Origin: UBA7803 sp040219135
GTDB taxonomy: Bacteria > Pseudomonadota > Gammaproteobacteria > Pseudomonadales > Azotimanducaceae
Direction: 5' to 3'
Length of the DNA stretch: 64,000 nt
Assembly (NCBI GenBank): GCA_040219135.1
Contig: JAVJTA010000013.1
Span: 434,001 to 498,000 of the forward strand
The notes beneath the pieces were generated by a model, which saw only the letters and a program-made list of their open reading frames with translations, was not told where the DNA came from and made no database searches. Numbering within the stretch: position 1 is the stretch's first letter; each line of letters begins with the position of its first letter. Positions 34,718 through 44,102 of the stretch are shown one piece after another. The position numbers and the translations under genes are program-made.

Positions 34718-36262
34718 ATGAATGGAGCACGCGCTCTGATCGACGGGCTCGTGGACGCCGGCGTTAAGGTCTGCTTCGCCAACCCCGGCACGTCGGAAAT
34801 GCACCTGGTCGAAGCCATCGACGAGGTCAGCGGTCTGCGTCCGGTGCTGTGCCTGTTCGAGGGTGTGTGCACGGGTGCCGCCGACGGCTACGGGCGCATG
34901 CGCGGCTTTCCCGCGATGACCCTGCTGCACCTGGGGGCCGGGCTCGGCAACGGCATCGCCAATCTGCACAACGCGCGCCGGGCGGCGACGCCGCTGATCA
35001 ACGTGGTCGGCGACCACGCGGTGCACCACGTGCCCTACGATGCGCCGCTCACCGCCGACATCGAGGCGGTAGCGCGGCCGGTATCTGCCTGGGTGCGGAC
35101 GGCGGCGTCGGCGGCCGGGCTCGGCGGCGACGCCTGGGATGCAGTGGCGGAATCCCTGGCGCCGCGGCCCGACCCGGGCGGTCGGATCGCCACCCTCATC
35201 GTTCCCGCCGACTGCGCCTGGGGGCCGTCCCGGCGCGCCGCACCGCGTCCGCTGCCGCAGTCGCCGCGGCCGTTCGCGGACGACGCGGTGACGGCCGCGG
35301 CCGCGCTGGTGAACGCCGACACGGTTCTGCTCCTCGATGGTAATGCCCTCGGCGAGAACGGCCTCGCGGCGGCGGGGCGCATCGCCGCCCAGACCGGATG
35401 CCGGGTGTTCACCTCCACGTTCCCGGCGCGGGTGGAAGCCGGTCCCGGGGTGTACGCCGCTGCGCGCATGCCGTACTTCCCGGAGCAGGTCATGGAAACC
35501 CTCGCCGGCGCCAAGAGCCTGGTGCTCGCCGGCGCCGCGTCACCCGTGAGCTTCTTCGCCTACCGCAATCTGCCGAGCGACCTGGTTCCCGATGGCTGCC
35601 GGGTGGTGCGCCTGAACGAGCGCCACGAAGACGGCGCGGGCGCGCTCGCCGCCCTGGCTGAGGCGCTGGGCGCCGGCGCGGCCGCGGGGCCCGCCGATGC
35701 CGCCAGGCCCGAAATCCCCGAGGGGCCCCTCTCGACCCGCGGGGTCAGTCAGATTCTCGCGGCGCTCGCTCCGCAGAACTGCATCGTCGCGTCCGACTCG
35801 GGCGGTGGGGGCGCCGCTTTCCCGGCTCTGCAGCGCTGCGTGCGCCACACCTGGCTGCACCTCACGGGCGGCGCTATCGGTCAGGGCGGGCCGGCCGCCC
35901 TCGGGGCGGCGATCGCCTGTCCCGAGCGCACCGTGTTTGCCCTGCTCGGCGATGGCGGCGCCATGTACACCAATCAGTATCTGTGGACGGCCGCCCGGGC
36001 GCGGGCCAGGGTGATCAGCGTGATCTACAGCAATCGTCAGTACGGCATTCTCGACGTGGAATACCGGCGCCTCGGCATCAACGACGTCGGTTCGCGCGCG
36101 GCGAGTCTGTTCGATCTCTCCGGCCCGGACCTCGACTGGGTGGCTCTGGCGAAAGCCCAGGGGGTTCCCGGCGCGCGTGCGGAGACCTGTGCCGCGTTCG
36201 CGGCGGCGCTCCGTGAGGCCCTGGCCGCGACGGGCCCGTACCTGATCGAAGCGGCCGTCTGA
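34718..36262 (+). CDS. thiamine-diphosphate enzyme, acetolactate synthase large-subunit-like
   Basis: A 514-residue protein from ATG 34718, preceded by GGGGAACTGGGAGG. Seen: FANPGTSEMHLVEAID near residue 20, the catalytic Glu in LFEGVCTGAADGYGR (E49), HLGAGLGNGIANLHNARRA (split, residues 72-91), and the ThDP-Mg motif LGDGGAMYTNQYLW near residue 411, ending YSNRQYGIL. Known: the short version (514 residues) is typical of 'acetolactate synthase-like' enzymes without a FAD-binding or regulatory partner, for example benzoylformate-like decarboxylases. Inferred role: decarboxylation or ligation of an aliphatic or aromatic keto acid. It is less similar to the ThDP enzyme at 14759 than expected for recent duplicates. 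Confidence 0.88.
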   Translation: MNGARALIDGLVDAGVKVCFANPGTSEMHLVEAIDEVSGLRPVLCLFEGVCTGAADGYGRMRGFPAMTLLHLGAGLGNGIANLHNARRAATPLINVVGDHAVHHVPYDAPLTADIEAVARPVSAWVRTAASAAGLGGDAWDAVAESLAPRPDPGGRIATLIVPADCAWGPSRRAAPRPLPQSPRPFADDAVTAAAALVNADTVLLLDGNALGENGLAAAGRIAAQTGCRVFTSTFPARVEAGPGVYAAARMPYFPEQVMETLAGAKSLVLAGAASPVSFFAYRNLPSDLVPDGCRVVRLNERHEDGAGALAALAEALGAGAAAGPADAARPEIPEGPLSTRGVSQILAALAPQNCIVASDSGGGGAAFPALQRCVRHTWLHLTGGAIGQGGPAALGAAIACPERTVFALLGDGGAMYTNQYLWTAARARARVISVIYSNRQYGILDVEYRRLGINDVGSRAASLFDLSGPDLDWVALAKAQGVPGARAETCAAFAAALREALAATGPYLIEAAV

Positions 36263-36269
36263 TCTGCGG

Positions 36270-36680
36270 GTGGCGGAGGAACTCAGCCAGCGCATCCGGC
36301 ATCAGCTCGCGCGCTTCCTGGTGGTCGGCGCCGTCGGCTTCGTGGTGGACGTGGCTACGCTGGCGCTGCTGGTCTACGGCTTCGGCTACGGCCAGCACAG
36401 CGGCGGTCTGATCGGCAGCCGGCTGGTGGCCTTCGCCGCGGCCATCAGCGTCACCTTCCTGCTCAATGCGCGTTACACCTTCGGTGCCTCGGTGCGCAGA
36501 GCCAGAGCCAGCCGCTACGTTCTGATCCAGGTGCTCGGCGCCGTGCTCAACATCGGGACGTACACGGCGCTGGTGCTCGGTCCGCTGCCGCGGCCGCTGC
36601 TCGCCCTGGCCATCGGCTCCGCGGTGGCGACGGTGAGCAACTTCGTTCTGGTGCGGCGCTTCGTCTACCACTGGCGCTGA
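36270..36680 (+). CDS. GtrA-family membrane protein
   Basis: A 136-residue protein from GTG 36270, 7 bp after the ThDP gene. Seen: RFLVVGAVGFVVDVATLALLV (split, residues 15-35), GSRLVAFAAAISVTFLLNARYTF (split), and two more hydrophobic helices, with FVLVRRFVYHW at the end. This is the four-helix GtrA/DPMS family. Known: such proteins help flip undecaprenyl-linked sugars or act in polysaccharide synthesis. No glycosyltransferase is adjacent, so its cargo here is unknown. Confidence 0.88.
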   Translation: MAEELSQRIRHQLARFLVVGAVGFVVDVATLALLVYGFGYGQHSGGLIGSRLVAFAAAISVTFLLNARYTFGASVRRARASRYVLIQVLGAVLNIGTYTALVLGPLPRPLLALAIGSAVATVSNFVLVRRFVYHWR

Positions 36681-36694
36681 GCGCCGGAGTCGCC

Positions 36695-37816
36695 TCAGGC
36701 GCACTCGCCTGCCAGGCCCGCGATCCATTTCCGGAGCAGGGCCACTGCCTCGCGGTGACTCAGCGAGCGGCCGGTCTCGGGCATGCGGGTGGCCGGGTCG
36801 GTGGTCTCCAGTCGAAAGACGAGTATCGACTGGTCCGGTTCGCCGGGGACGATGGAGTAGGGGCGTCCACCGGTGCCGCGGCCGGCGGCGACCGGCGGTT
36901 TGCAGAATCCGAGCTGGCGGAAGCTCGTGGTGTGGGCGTCGAGCAGCAGCCCCGAGGTGTCTGCGGCGCCGGCCGGGTTGTGGCAGTGACCGCAGTTTAT
37001 GTCCAGGTAGGCGCGCGCCCGCTCGGCGAGGTCAGCATTCGGATCGTTCCAGGCAACGGTGCGTGGAACCTCCGCGGGCAGTGGCAGTTCCGTCAGATCG
37101 CCGCGCGCCGCCCACAGCGACAGCTGATTGCCGGGGCTGCCGGGGTAGGTCCGGTTCAGGTGGCGGGCCTTCAGGCCGATGAGCTGCAGCCGGCCGTCGG
37201 TGTGATCCGTGGCGTGGCAGCTCGCGCACTCGCTGCGCGCCGGCACCACGTAGGCCAGAGGCACCATCTCGTCGGCCAGGGCAATCTGCATCGGGCGCAC
37301 GTCGCCGGTGAGGCGCAGGTAGGCGTCGTTGCCGTCCCAGACGTAGGGGAGGGCGTCCCAGCCATCCGTCTGACGGACCAGGAGCCGGGTTTCCACCAGC
37401 CGCTGCTCGTCCAGGTCGAGCCCGTCCACGTCGCCGTCCCAGCCTGAGCTGGCGAGGACGGCGCCGCCGCGCGTCGGATAGAAGAAGGTCTTGCTGACGA
37501 CGCTTCCCACCGGAAAGTCGAAGCTCTCCGCGTGCCGGTAGCGCATGGCCGTTCCCGGCGGCAGGTAGTAAGTGCGCAGCTTCAACGCGTAGTCGCTGAA
37601 CAGTGGGGTACCGATCTCGTAGGGCTCCACGCCCGCGCCGAGAACCAGGGCATCTCCACGGCGCTCGAGCAGTCCCCAGGCGGACAGGCGTTCGGGGTAC
37701 GCATCCGGCCCGTAGAGGCGTACCTGCGGCGGGTCGCTGCAGGCGCTGAGCAGCAGCAGCGCGATCAGGCCGCCGAAGGTATGTGCCGCCCGTCTCGTGG
37801 AGGAAGCGCCGATCAT
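36695..37816 (-). CDS. di-haem c-type cytochrome lipoprotein (SO2930/TIGR03806 type)
   Basis: A 373-residue exported lipoprotein from ATG 37816. Seen: a signal peptide with lipobox LLSAC (C26), PLFSDYALKLRTYYLPPG, FPVGSVVSKTFFYP, the haem motifs CASCH (197-201) and CGHCH (275-279), and a closing MPETGRSLSHREAVALLRKWI. These fit the family named SO2930 di-haem cytochrome or HNE_0200 (TIGR03806). Known: this family regularly sits beside the beta-helix lipoprotein family TIGR03805, as here, with no established function. Electron transfer in the periplasm is likely. It ends a co-oriented block beginning with PpiC at 40953. Confidence 0.88.
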   Translation of the reverse strand: MIGASSTRRAAHTFGGLIALLLLSACSDPPQVRLYGPDAYPERLSAWGLLERRGDALVLGAGVEPYEIGTPLFSDYALKLRTYYLPPGTAMRYRHAESFDFPVGSVVSKTFFYPTRGGAVLASSGWDGDVDGLDLDEQRLVETRLLVRQTDGWDALPYVWDGNDAYLRLTGDVRPMQIALADEMVPLAYVVPARSECASCHATDHTDGRLQLIGLKARHLNRTYPGSPGNQLSLWAARGDLTELPLPAEVPRTVAWNDPNADLAERARAYLDINCGHCHNPAGAADTSGLLLDAHTTSFRQLGFCKPPVAAGRGTGGRPYSIVPGEPDQSILVFRLETTDPATRMPETGRSLSHREAVALLRKWIAGLAGECA

Positions 37817-37840
37817 CGAGTCCGCGTTCGCCAGAGCGCC

Positions 37841-39097
<1,257 letters not shown>

Positions 39098-39163
39098 GGT
39101 GTTGTCCTCTCTCCCCTGTATGCGTGGGTTATACGTCAACCCTCAGAGGCCCACAAGGCGGGC

Positions 39164-40156
39164 TCAGAGCAGCAGCAGAACGCGGTCGATGGTCCAGAAA
39201 CCGGCAACGCAGCCCATGGCGACGGTGAAGCCGCGTTCCGCCAGTGGGACGAAACCGGCCGCTGCCCGTCGAGCTGCCCATTCGCCCGCCAGCAGCACGG
39301 CGATGACCGCCAGCTGGCCGGCCTCGATGCCGAGATTGAACAGGAGCAGCGACAGGGCCAGCTGCTCCCTGGGCAGACCGATGTCGGCGAGGGCGCCGGC
39401 GAAACCAAAGCCGTGCAGCAGACCGAAGGCGAACGCCATGATCCAGGGCGCCGCCTGGGTCAGGCGGGAACGTCGCTCCGGCGACACCGTGAGTTCCCGG
39501 GCGAGGAACAGGATCGACAGGGCGATCACCGCTTCGACCGGCCCCTGGGGAACGCGCACCAGATCGAGTACCGAGAGCGCCAGAGTGATGCTGTGCGCGA
39601 CCGTGAACGCGGTGACCGTCTTCAGCAGAGTGAGTGGGGTGCGGATGAACAGGACCAGGCCGATGACGAACAGAATGTGGTCGATGCCGAACACCAGGTG
39701 CTCCACGCCGAGCACGAAGTAGCCACCGATGGCCGGGTTGGCCGCGCCGAGATCGAGACCCGGGGTGGCCGGTCGGAGAATCTGGCTGCGGACGTCGCCG
39801 TCCAGATAGCTGATGCGCACCAGCGCATCGGTGAGGGTTGCGGCGAGGCCGTCGATGCGCAGGATGCCGCTGCGCAGATTGCATTCGGTCTGCCAGCGCT
39901 CGATGAGCGCCGCTCCGGTGTGTTCAGGCAGTTCTTCGCGGCCGCGCTCGCAGTCGCGCGGCAGCGCGACCTCGATGGCGAGGCGCCGGTCCGCCAGCAC
40001 CGGCTGTTTCCACACGACGCTGAAGACCTCCGGCGCCGTTTCGGTGATTTCGAGATACGCCGGCCGCACTTCGTGAGCGGTCACGGAAGCGGCCGCGGTG
40101 GTCAGCAGCGCGACGAGGAGCGCGCGCCAGCGGATGATCCTGCGCCGGGGCCTCAC
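39164..40156 (-). CDS. HupE/UreJ-family membrane protein
   Basis: A 330-residue protein from GTG 40156, overlapping the PpiC stop by four bases (GTGA). Seen: a signal-like first helix (ALLVALLTTAAASVTAHE), an exposed domain with EVRPAYLEITE and FSVVWKQPVL, then GVEHLVFGIDHILFVIGLVLF (split, residues 151-171) and further helices with FTVAHSITLALS and FGLLHGFGFAGAL. Conserved His residues in HxxxGxDHxxF match the HupE/UreJ_2 family. Known: metal (nickel, cobalt or possibly copper) transport or handling. It is in one run with PpiC, suggesting a joint secretion or metal role. Confidence 0.86.
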   Translation of the reverse strand: MRPRRRIIRWRALLVALLTTAAASVTAHEVRPAYLEITETAPEVFSVVWKQPVLADRRLAIEVALPRDCERGREELPEHTGAALIERWQTECNLRSGILRIDGLAATLTDALVRISYLDGDVRSQILRPATPGLDLGAANPAIGGYFVLGVEHLVFGIDHILFVIGLVLFIRTPLTLLKTVTAFTVAHSITLALSVLDLVRVPQGPVEAVIALSILFLARELTVSPERRSRLTQAAPWIMAFAFGLLHGFGFAGALADIGLPREQLALSLLLFNLGIEAGQLAVIAVLLAGEWAARRAAAGFVPLAERGFTVAMGCVAGFWTIDRVLLLL

Positions 40157-40953
40157 GAGCGCACGATTTCGTAGCGCGCGAGCAGGGCCTGATAGTAGGC
40201 CTCGTTGGCCTCGCGGCGCTGCTGCTGGCGGTAGTCGGCGGCGACCCGATCGATCACCTCGTCGAAGCCGAGTTGCCGTGCCGGCTCGCGCTGCTCGACG
40301 CGAACCAGATGCCAGCCGTAGGCGGAGCGCACCGGCCCCTGCCAGCTGCCGGGCGGCAGCTCGCTGAGCGCAGCGGCGAATTCCCGCCCGAACAGCTCGC
40401 CGATCTCACGCTGGGAGCGCTCGACGTAGCTGCGTTGCAGCATGAACGGGTCGCCCTGCACGGCCCCCTCGGAATCGGCCGTGGCCAGTGCCGCCTGGGC
40501 GTCGGCCTGCGCCTGCTCGCGGCGCTCGCTGCTGAAGTAGCGGTGCCCGAAGCTGAAGCGCTCGGGTTCGGAGTAGCGCTCGGCATTGTCCGCGTAGTAG
40601 CTGCGCAGTTCTGCTTCGCTGGGTGACCGTCCGGTCGCCAGGTCTTCGGTCAGGAACGTCAGCTTCTGGGCGAGCCGGCGGCGGATGATGACGTCGTCCT
40701 CTTCGAGACCCATGGCGACGGCCTCGCGGTAGTAGATCTCCTCGCGGATCCACTGTTCCACCAGAGCCTCGAGCTCACTGTCGGTTGGCGGGCGTCCCAT
40801 CTGTGACTGCCACTGGGCGGAGAGGCGTGCGCGCTCGGCGTCGGTGACCACGATGCGCTGGCTGTCGTCGCCGCCGAGCACGTCGGCGACCAGGAACAGC
40901 GCAGCGCCGGCGAGCAGGAAGTACAGCAGCGGCTCCCGCAGCAGCTTGGTCAT
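40153..40953 (-). CDS. membrane-anchored parvulin-type peptidyl-prolyl isomerase
   Basis: A 266-residue protein from ATG 40953. Seen: one membrane anchor (PLLYFLLAGAALFLVADVLG), a SurA/PpiD-like helical region with ELEALVEQWIREEIYYREAVAM, and a parvulin core with YYADNAERYSEPERFSFGHRYFS (split), ELPPGSWQGPVRSAYGWHLVRVEQREPA (split). The parvulin domain is shortened relative to SurA. Known: assists folding of exported proteins. It is the first gene of a minus-strand block continuing into HupE/UreJ (GTGA overlap) and perhaps the beta-helix/cytochrome pair. A REP-like palindrome lies just upstream. Confidence 0.83.
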   Translation of the reverse strand: MTKLLREPLLYFLLAGAALFLVADVLGGDDSQRIVVTDAERARLSAQWQSQMGRPPTDSELEALVEQWIREEIYYREAVAMGLEEDDVIIRRRLAQKLTFLTEDLATGRSPSEAELRSYYADNAERYSEPERFSFGHRYFSSERREQAQADAQAALATADSEGAVQGDPFMLQRSYVERSQREIGELFGREFAAALSELPPGSWQGPVRSAYGWHLVRVEQREPARQLGFDEVIDRVAADYRQQQRREANEAYYQALLARYEIVRS

Positions 40954-40994
40954 GGTGAAGGACTCCCCGGGTCTGACGATCAGCGGGGGATTGT

Positions 40995-41032
40995 ACTGTA
41001 GGAGCGATCTGCGCGGCGGTCGCTCCTGCAGT
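40995..41032. repeat. REP-like extragenic palindrome
   Basis: ACTGTAGGAGCGA (40995-41007) pairs with TCGCTCCTGCAGT (41020-41032), 13-bp arms with one mismatch and a 12-base GC-rich loop. The GTAGGAGCGA core is the type seen in REP elements of Pseudomonas and Stenotrophomonas relatives. It lies between co-directional genes, where such hairpins may stop transcription or protect mRNA. Confidence 0.7.
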
Positions 41033-41045
41033 GGCTTCGGCAGGG

Positions 41046-42173
41046 TCAGGCGGCGAACTTCTCCAGATGATAGTCGGCGTTGCCGAACTGGCTGTCGATC
41101 ACCAGCAGTCGCTTGAAGTAGTGGCCGACGGCCAGCTCTTCGGTCATGCCCATGCCGCCGTGCAGCTGAACGGCGTTCTCACCGATGAAGATGCCGTTCT
41201 TGCCGATGAGGTGCTTGAGCGCGTGGACGGTGCGCCGTGCGGTATCCATATCGCCCTGGGCAGTCTCCAGCGTGGCGCGGTAGAGGAGCGACTTGCTCTG
41301 CTCGTACTCCATGAACATGTCGACCATGCGATGCTGGAGCACCTGGAAGTCCGCCAGCGGGTGATCGAACTGCACCCGCTCCTGGGTGTAGGTCACGGTG
41401 TCCTTGTAGAGGCGCTCCATGGCGCCGACAGCTTCCGCCGCCAGAGCGAGGATCGCGTCGTTGGCCACGGCCTCGAGGATCTCGTAACCCCTGCCCTCGC
41501 CTCCGAGCATGCGTCCGGCGGCGACCCTGACGTCCTTCAATGCGAGCTCGCAGGCGCGCAGGCCGTCCACGGTGGGGAAGCCGTCACGCTCGATGCCCTC
41601 GGCGTCGGCATCGACCAGGAACAGCGAGATGCCGCCAGTATCGATCTGACCGCCGCTGGTGCGGGCGGACACCACGATCCGGTCGGCGCTGGCGCCGTGC
41701 AGAACCATCGATTTGTGGCCGTTCAGCACGTAGCCGTCAGCGTCCTTCTTCGCCGTCGTGGTGATGTCGTGCAGATCGAAGCGCGATTGCGGCTCGGCGT
41801 AGGCGAAGGCGAGCTGGCGGCTGCCGTCGATGACGCCGGGCAGTGTCTCGGCTGCCAGCGCTTTCGATGCGCCTCGCTTTACCGCGCCGCCGCCCAGCAC
41901 CACGCTGGCCAGATACGGTTCCAGCACCAGGCCTTTGCCGAACTGCTCCATCACTACCATGGTGTCGATCTGGTTGCCGCCGAAGCCGCCGTGCTCCTCG
42001 GCAAAGGGCAGGGCCAGCCAGCCGAGCTCGGCCATGGTGGACCAGTAATCCCTGGAGAAGCCCGGTTCCTCCTCGGCGAGTTTGCGGCGCTTCTCCAGTT
42101 CGTAGTTGTCCTGGATGAAGCGGGCGACGCTTTCCTGAATGAGCTTCTGCTCGTCGCTGAGTTCGAAATTCAT
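41046..42173 (-). CDS. acyl-CoA dehydrogenase, probable second (non-catalytic-motif) subunit
   Basis: A 375-residue flavoprotein from ATG 42173, overlapping the previous dehydrogenase by ATGA (42170-42173). Seen: GWLALPFAEEHGGFGGNQ (residues 50-67), LAFAYAEPQSRFDLHDI, GYVLNGHKSMVLHGASADR (split), HPLADFQVLQHRMVDMF and HGGMGMTEELAVGHYFKRL near residue 338. The Y-x-G-x-x-E-x-Q ending of its partner is missing. Known: paired ACAD genes in which one lacks this element build alpha2-beta2 tetramers in steroid and related side-chain degradation. Inferred: forms such a complex with the product of 42170-43345. Confidence 0.88.
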   Translation of the reverse strand: MNFELSDEQKLIQESVARFIQDNYELEKRRKLAEEEPGFSRDYWSTMAELGWLALPFAEEHGGFGGNQIDTMVVMEQFGKGLVLEPYLASVVLGGGAVKRGASKALAAETLPGVIDGSRQLAFAYAEPQSRFDLHDITTTAKKDADGYVLNGHKSMVLHGASADRIVVSARTSGGQIDTGGISLFLVDADAEGIERDGFPTVDGLRACELALKDVRVAAGRMLGGEGRGYEILEAVANDAILALAAEAVGAMERLYKDTVTYTQERVQFDHPLADFQVLQHRMVDMFMEYEQSKSLLYRATLETAQGDMDTARRTVHALKHLIGKNGIFIGENAVQLHGGMGMTEELAVGHYFKRLLVIDSQFGNADYHLEKFAA

Positions 42174-43345
42174 CGTGATGACCTCTTGATGCCCAGTACG
42201 TTCTTGGCAATGACGTCCTTCTGCACCTCACTGGCGCCGCCGTAGATGGTGTAGGCGCGGCTCGCCAGATAGCCGGAGGTGCCGCCCTTGGCGAACTTCG
42301 GCCCGACGGTCTTGCCGCCCCAGGCGGCTGCGAACACGCCGGCGGCCTCCATGGTCAGCTTCTGGATGCGCTGCTGGATCTCCGTGCCCTTGAGCTTGAG
42401 GATCGACGACTCCGGACCGGGCGCCGCGCCGGCCTGAGCGCTGGCCAGACTGCGCAGTTCCGTGTACTCGGCGGCCAGTAGATCGACCTCGAGCTCCGCC
42501 ACCTTGGCGCGGAAGCTGGCATCGTCCATGAGCGTGCCGTTGCCGCGCTTCACGCTGCGAGCGTTTTCCTTAAGCCCCTCCAGGGCCACCAGGGAGCGGG
42601 ACAGGCCCGCGAGGCCGGTGCGCTCGTGCTGCAGCAGGCCCTTGGCGTAGGTCCAGCCCTTGCCTTCCTCGCCGATGCGGTTTTCCACCGGCACCTTCAC
42701 GTCGGTGAGGTAGACGGTGTTGACGGTGTGGTTGCCGCCCAGGGTGATGATGGGCTTGACCTCGATGCCTTCCTGCTTCATCGGCAGCAGCAGGAACGTG
42801 ATGCCCTCCTGCTTCCTGCCGGAGTCGTCGGTCCGGGTGAGGCAGAACATCCAGTCGGCGATGTGCGCGGCCGTGGTCCAGATCTTCTGGCCGTTGACCA
42901 CATAGTGCTTGCCGTCGTCCGACAGCACCGCCTTGGTCTTCAGCGACGCCAGATCGGAGCCGGCGCCTGGTTCTGAGTAGCCCTGACACCAGTTGACGCT
43001 GCGCGCGCGGATGTCGGGCAGGAAGCGCTGCTGCTGCTCCTCGTTGCCGTAGCCCATGATGATGGGCGCGACCATGCCGACCCCGAAGGGCATGTCCCAG
43101 GGCAGCGTAGCCTGCGCGGTCTCCTGCTCCCAGATGTAGTGCTGGGTCGGGCTCCAGCCCGGCCCGCCGAACTCCTTCGGCCACTTCGGCACGTCCCAGC
43201 CGCCTTTCTCGCGGGCCTTCGCGAACCAGTCGAGGCGCCACTTCGCGTAGTCCTCGCCGGGCTTGTAGGCGTTGTCCTTGAAAAAGGCGCGTACCTCGTC
43301 GCGGAAGGCCAGGTCGTCTGCGCTGAGCTCGATGTCCATGGGCAA
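42170..43345 (-). CDS. acyl-CoA dehydrogenase, first gene of a dehydrogenase pair
   Basis: A 391-residue flavoprotein from ATG 43345. Seen: GWDVPKWPKEFGGPGWSPTQHYIWEQE (split over residues 53-79), CQGYSEPGAGSDLASLKTKAVL (split, ACAD signature near 130), YVVNGQKIWTTAAHIADWMFCLTRT (split), and the closing YTIYGGASEVQKDVIAKNVLG (split), where the family normally has G-T-x-E-x-Q. Known: 2,3-dehydrogenation of acyl-CoA with ETF as acceptor. It overlaps the next dehydrogenase (ATGA) and is divergent from the TetR gene, whose probable operator at 43413 lies in the promoter region. Confidence 0.92.
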   Translation of the reverse strand: MPMDIELSADDLAFRDEVRAFFKDNAYKPGEDYAKWRLDWFAKAREKGGWDVPKWPKEFGGPGWSPTQHYIWEQETAQATLPWDMPFGVGMVAPIIMGYGNEEQQQRFLPDIRARSVNWCQGYSEPGAGSDLASLKTKAVLSDDGKHYVVNGQKIWTTAAHIADWMFCLTRTDDSGRKQEGITFLLLPMKQEGIEVKPIITLGGNHTVNTVYLTDVKVPVENRIGEEGKGWTYAKGLLQHERTGLAGLSRSLVALEGLKENARSVKRGNGTLMDDASFRAKVAELEVDLLAAEYTELRSLASAQAGAAPGPESSILKLKGTEIQQRIQKLTMEAAGVFAAAWGGKTVGPKFAKGGTSGYLASRAYTIYGGASEVQKDVIAKNVLGIKRSSR

Positions 43346-43412
43346 ACCTCGCAGTTGCTTGCTTGAAGGGAGTGATTCGGAGTCCGGAGCTTACTGAATC
43401 GTAGAACCTTTT

Positions 43413-43431
43413 ACTAGAACCAGATTCTAGT
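43413..43431. promoter_or_regulatory. palindromic operator between dehydrogenases and TetR gene
   Basis: Perfect inverted repeat ACTAGAA-CCAGA-TTCTAGT (7-bp arms, 5-base centre). It lies 68 bp from the dehydrogenase start at 43345 and 51 bp from the TetR start at 43482. A further TAGAAC copy at 43402-43407 adds a half site. The arms resemble the TAGAAC...GTTCTA half-sites of KstR-type operators, but the centre is longer. A TTATGCT element just after (43431-43437) may be the regulator's -10 box. Confidence 0.75.
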
Positions 43432-43481
43432 TATGCTGAGTCTGTAAGGGCGGCATGGCGCCCGCTGGGGGATCAGGTTTC

Positions 43482-44096
43482 GTGAGCAGAACGCGCCAGG
43501 GAAAGGCCGAACCCCGTGCCGCTACGGTCGCGCGACGGGCCAGCGTGCTCGCGGCAGCCCTGGACTGCTTCACCATCGCCGGCATCGACGGCACGACCAT
43601 CGGTGACATTCAGAAGGCCGCTCGCTGCAGCGTCGGCAGTCTCTATCATCACTTCGGCAGCAAGGAAGGCATCGCCGAGGAGCTGTTCATCGAAGGCATC
43701 GACCGCTTCAACCGCGGCATGGTGCGCCGTCTGCGGCGCTGCGCGGGCGCGGAAGACAGCGTCAAGGCCGTGGTCCGCTTCTACTGCGACTGGTCGATGC
43801 GCAACCGCGCGCTCGCCAGCTATCTGCACAGCCGCGACATCGACTTCACCGATGAGGCGCGCGAGCGGCTGAAGCGCGTCTACCAGCGCTACATCACGGA
43901 GGTATTCACCTGGTTCGGGCCGTTCGTCGCCAGCGGCGAGATGCGCGCGCTGCCGCCGGACGCCTACGTCCCGCTGATCAGCGGTCCGATTCAGGAATAC
44001 GTGCGGCGCTGGCTGTCGGGGCACTATGAGCGCCCGCCAGGGGCGGTGAAGGAGCTGTTCGCCGACGCGGCCTGGCGGGTGATGCGCGGCCCGTAG
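43482..44096 (+). CDS. TetR-family transcriptional regulator
   Basis: A 204-residue regulator; GTG 43482 is preferred, though ATG 43455 in frame is also open. Seen: the N-terminal helix-turn-helix with VLAAALDCFTIAGIDGTTIGDIQKAA (split), then CSVGSLYHHFGSKEGIAEELF (split), the standard TetR signature with YHHFxSKE. The C-terminal ligand-binding part has VVRFYCDWSMRNRALASYLHS and WFGPFVASGEMRALPPDAYVPLISGP (split). Inferred: represses the divergent acyl-CoA dehydrogenase pair through the palindrome at 43413-43431, with an acyl-CoA as likely inducer. This follows the usual arrangement but is not proven. Confidence 0.9.
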   Translation: MSRTRQGKAEPRAATVARRASVLAAALDCFTIAGIDGTTIGDIQKAARCSVGSLYHHFGSKEGIAEELFIEGIDRFNRGMVRRLRRCAGAEDSVKAVVRFYCDWSMRNRALASYLHSRDIDFTDEARERLKRVYQRYITEVFTWFGPFVASGEMRALPPDAYVPLISGPIQEYVRRWLSGHYERPPGAVKELFADAAWRVMRGP

Positions 44097-44102
44097 CGCG
44101 CG

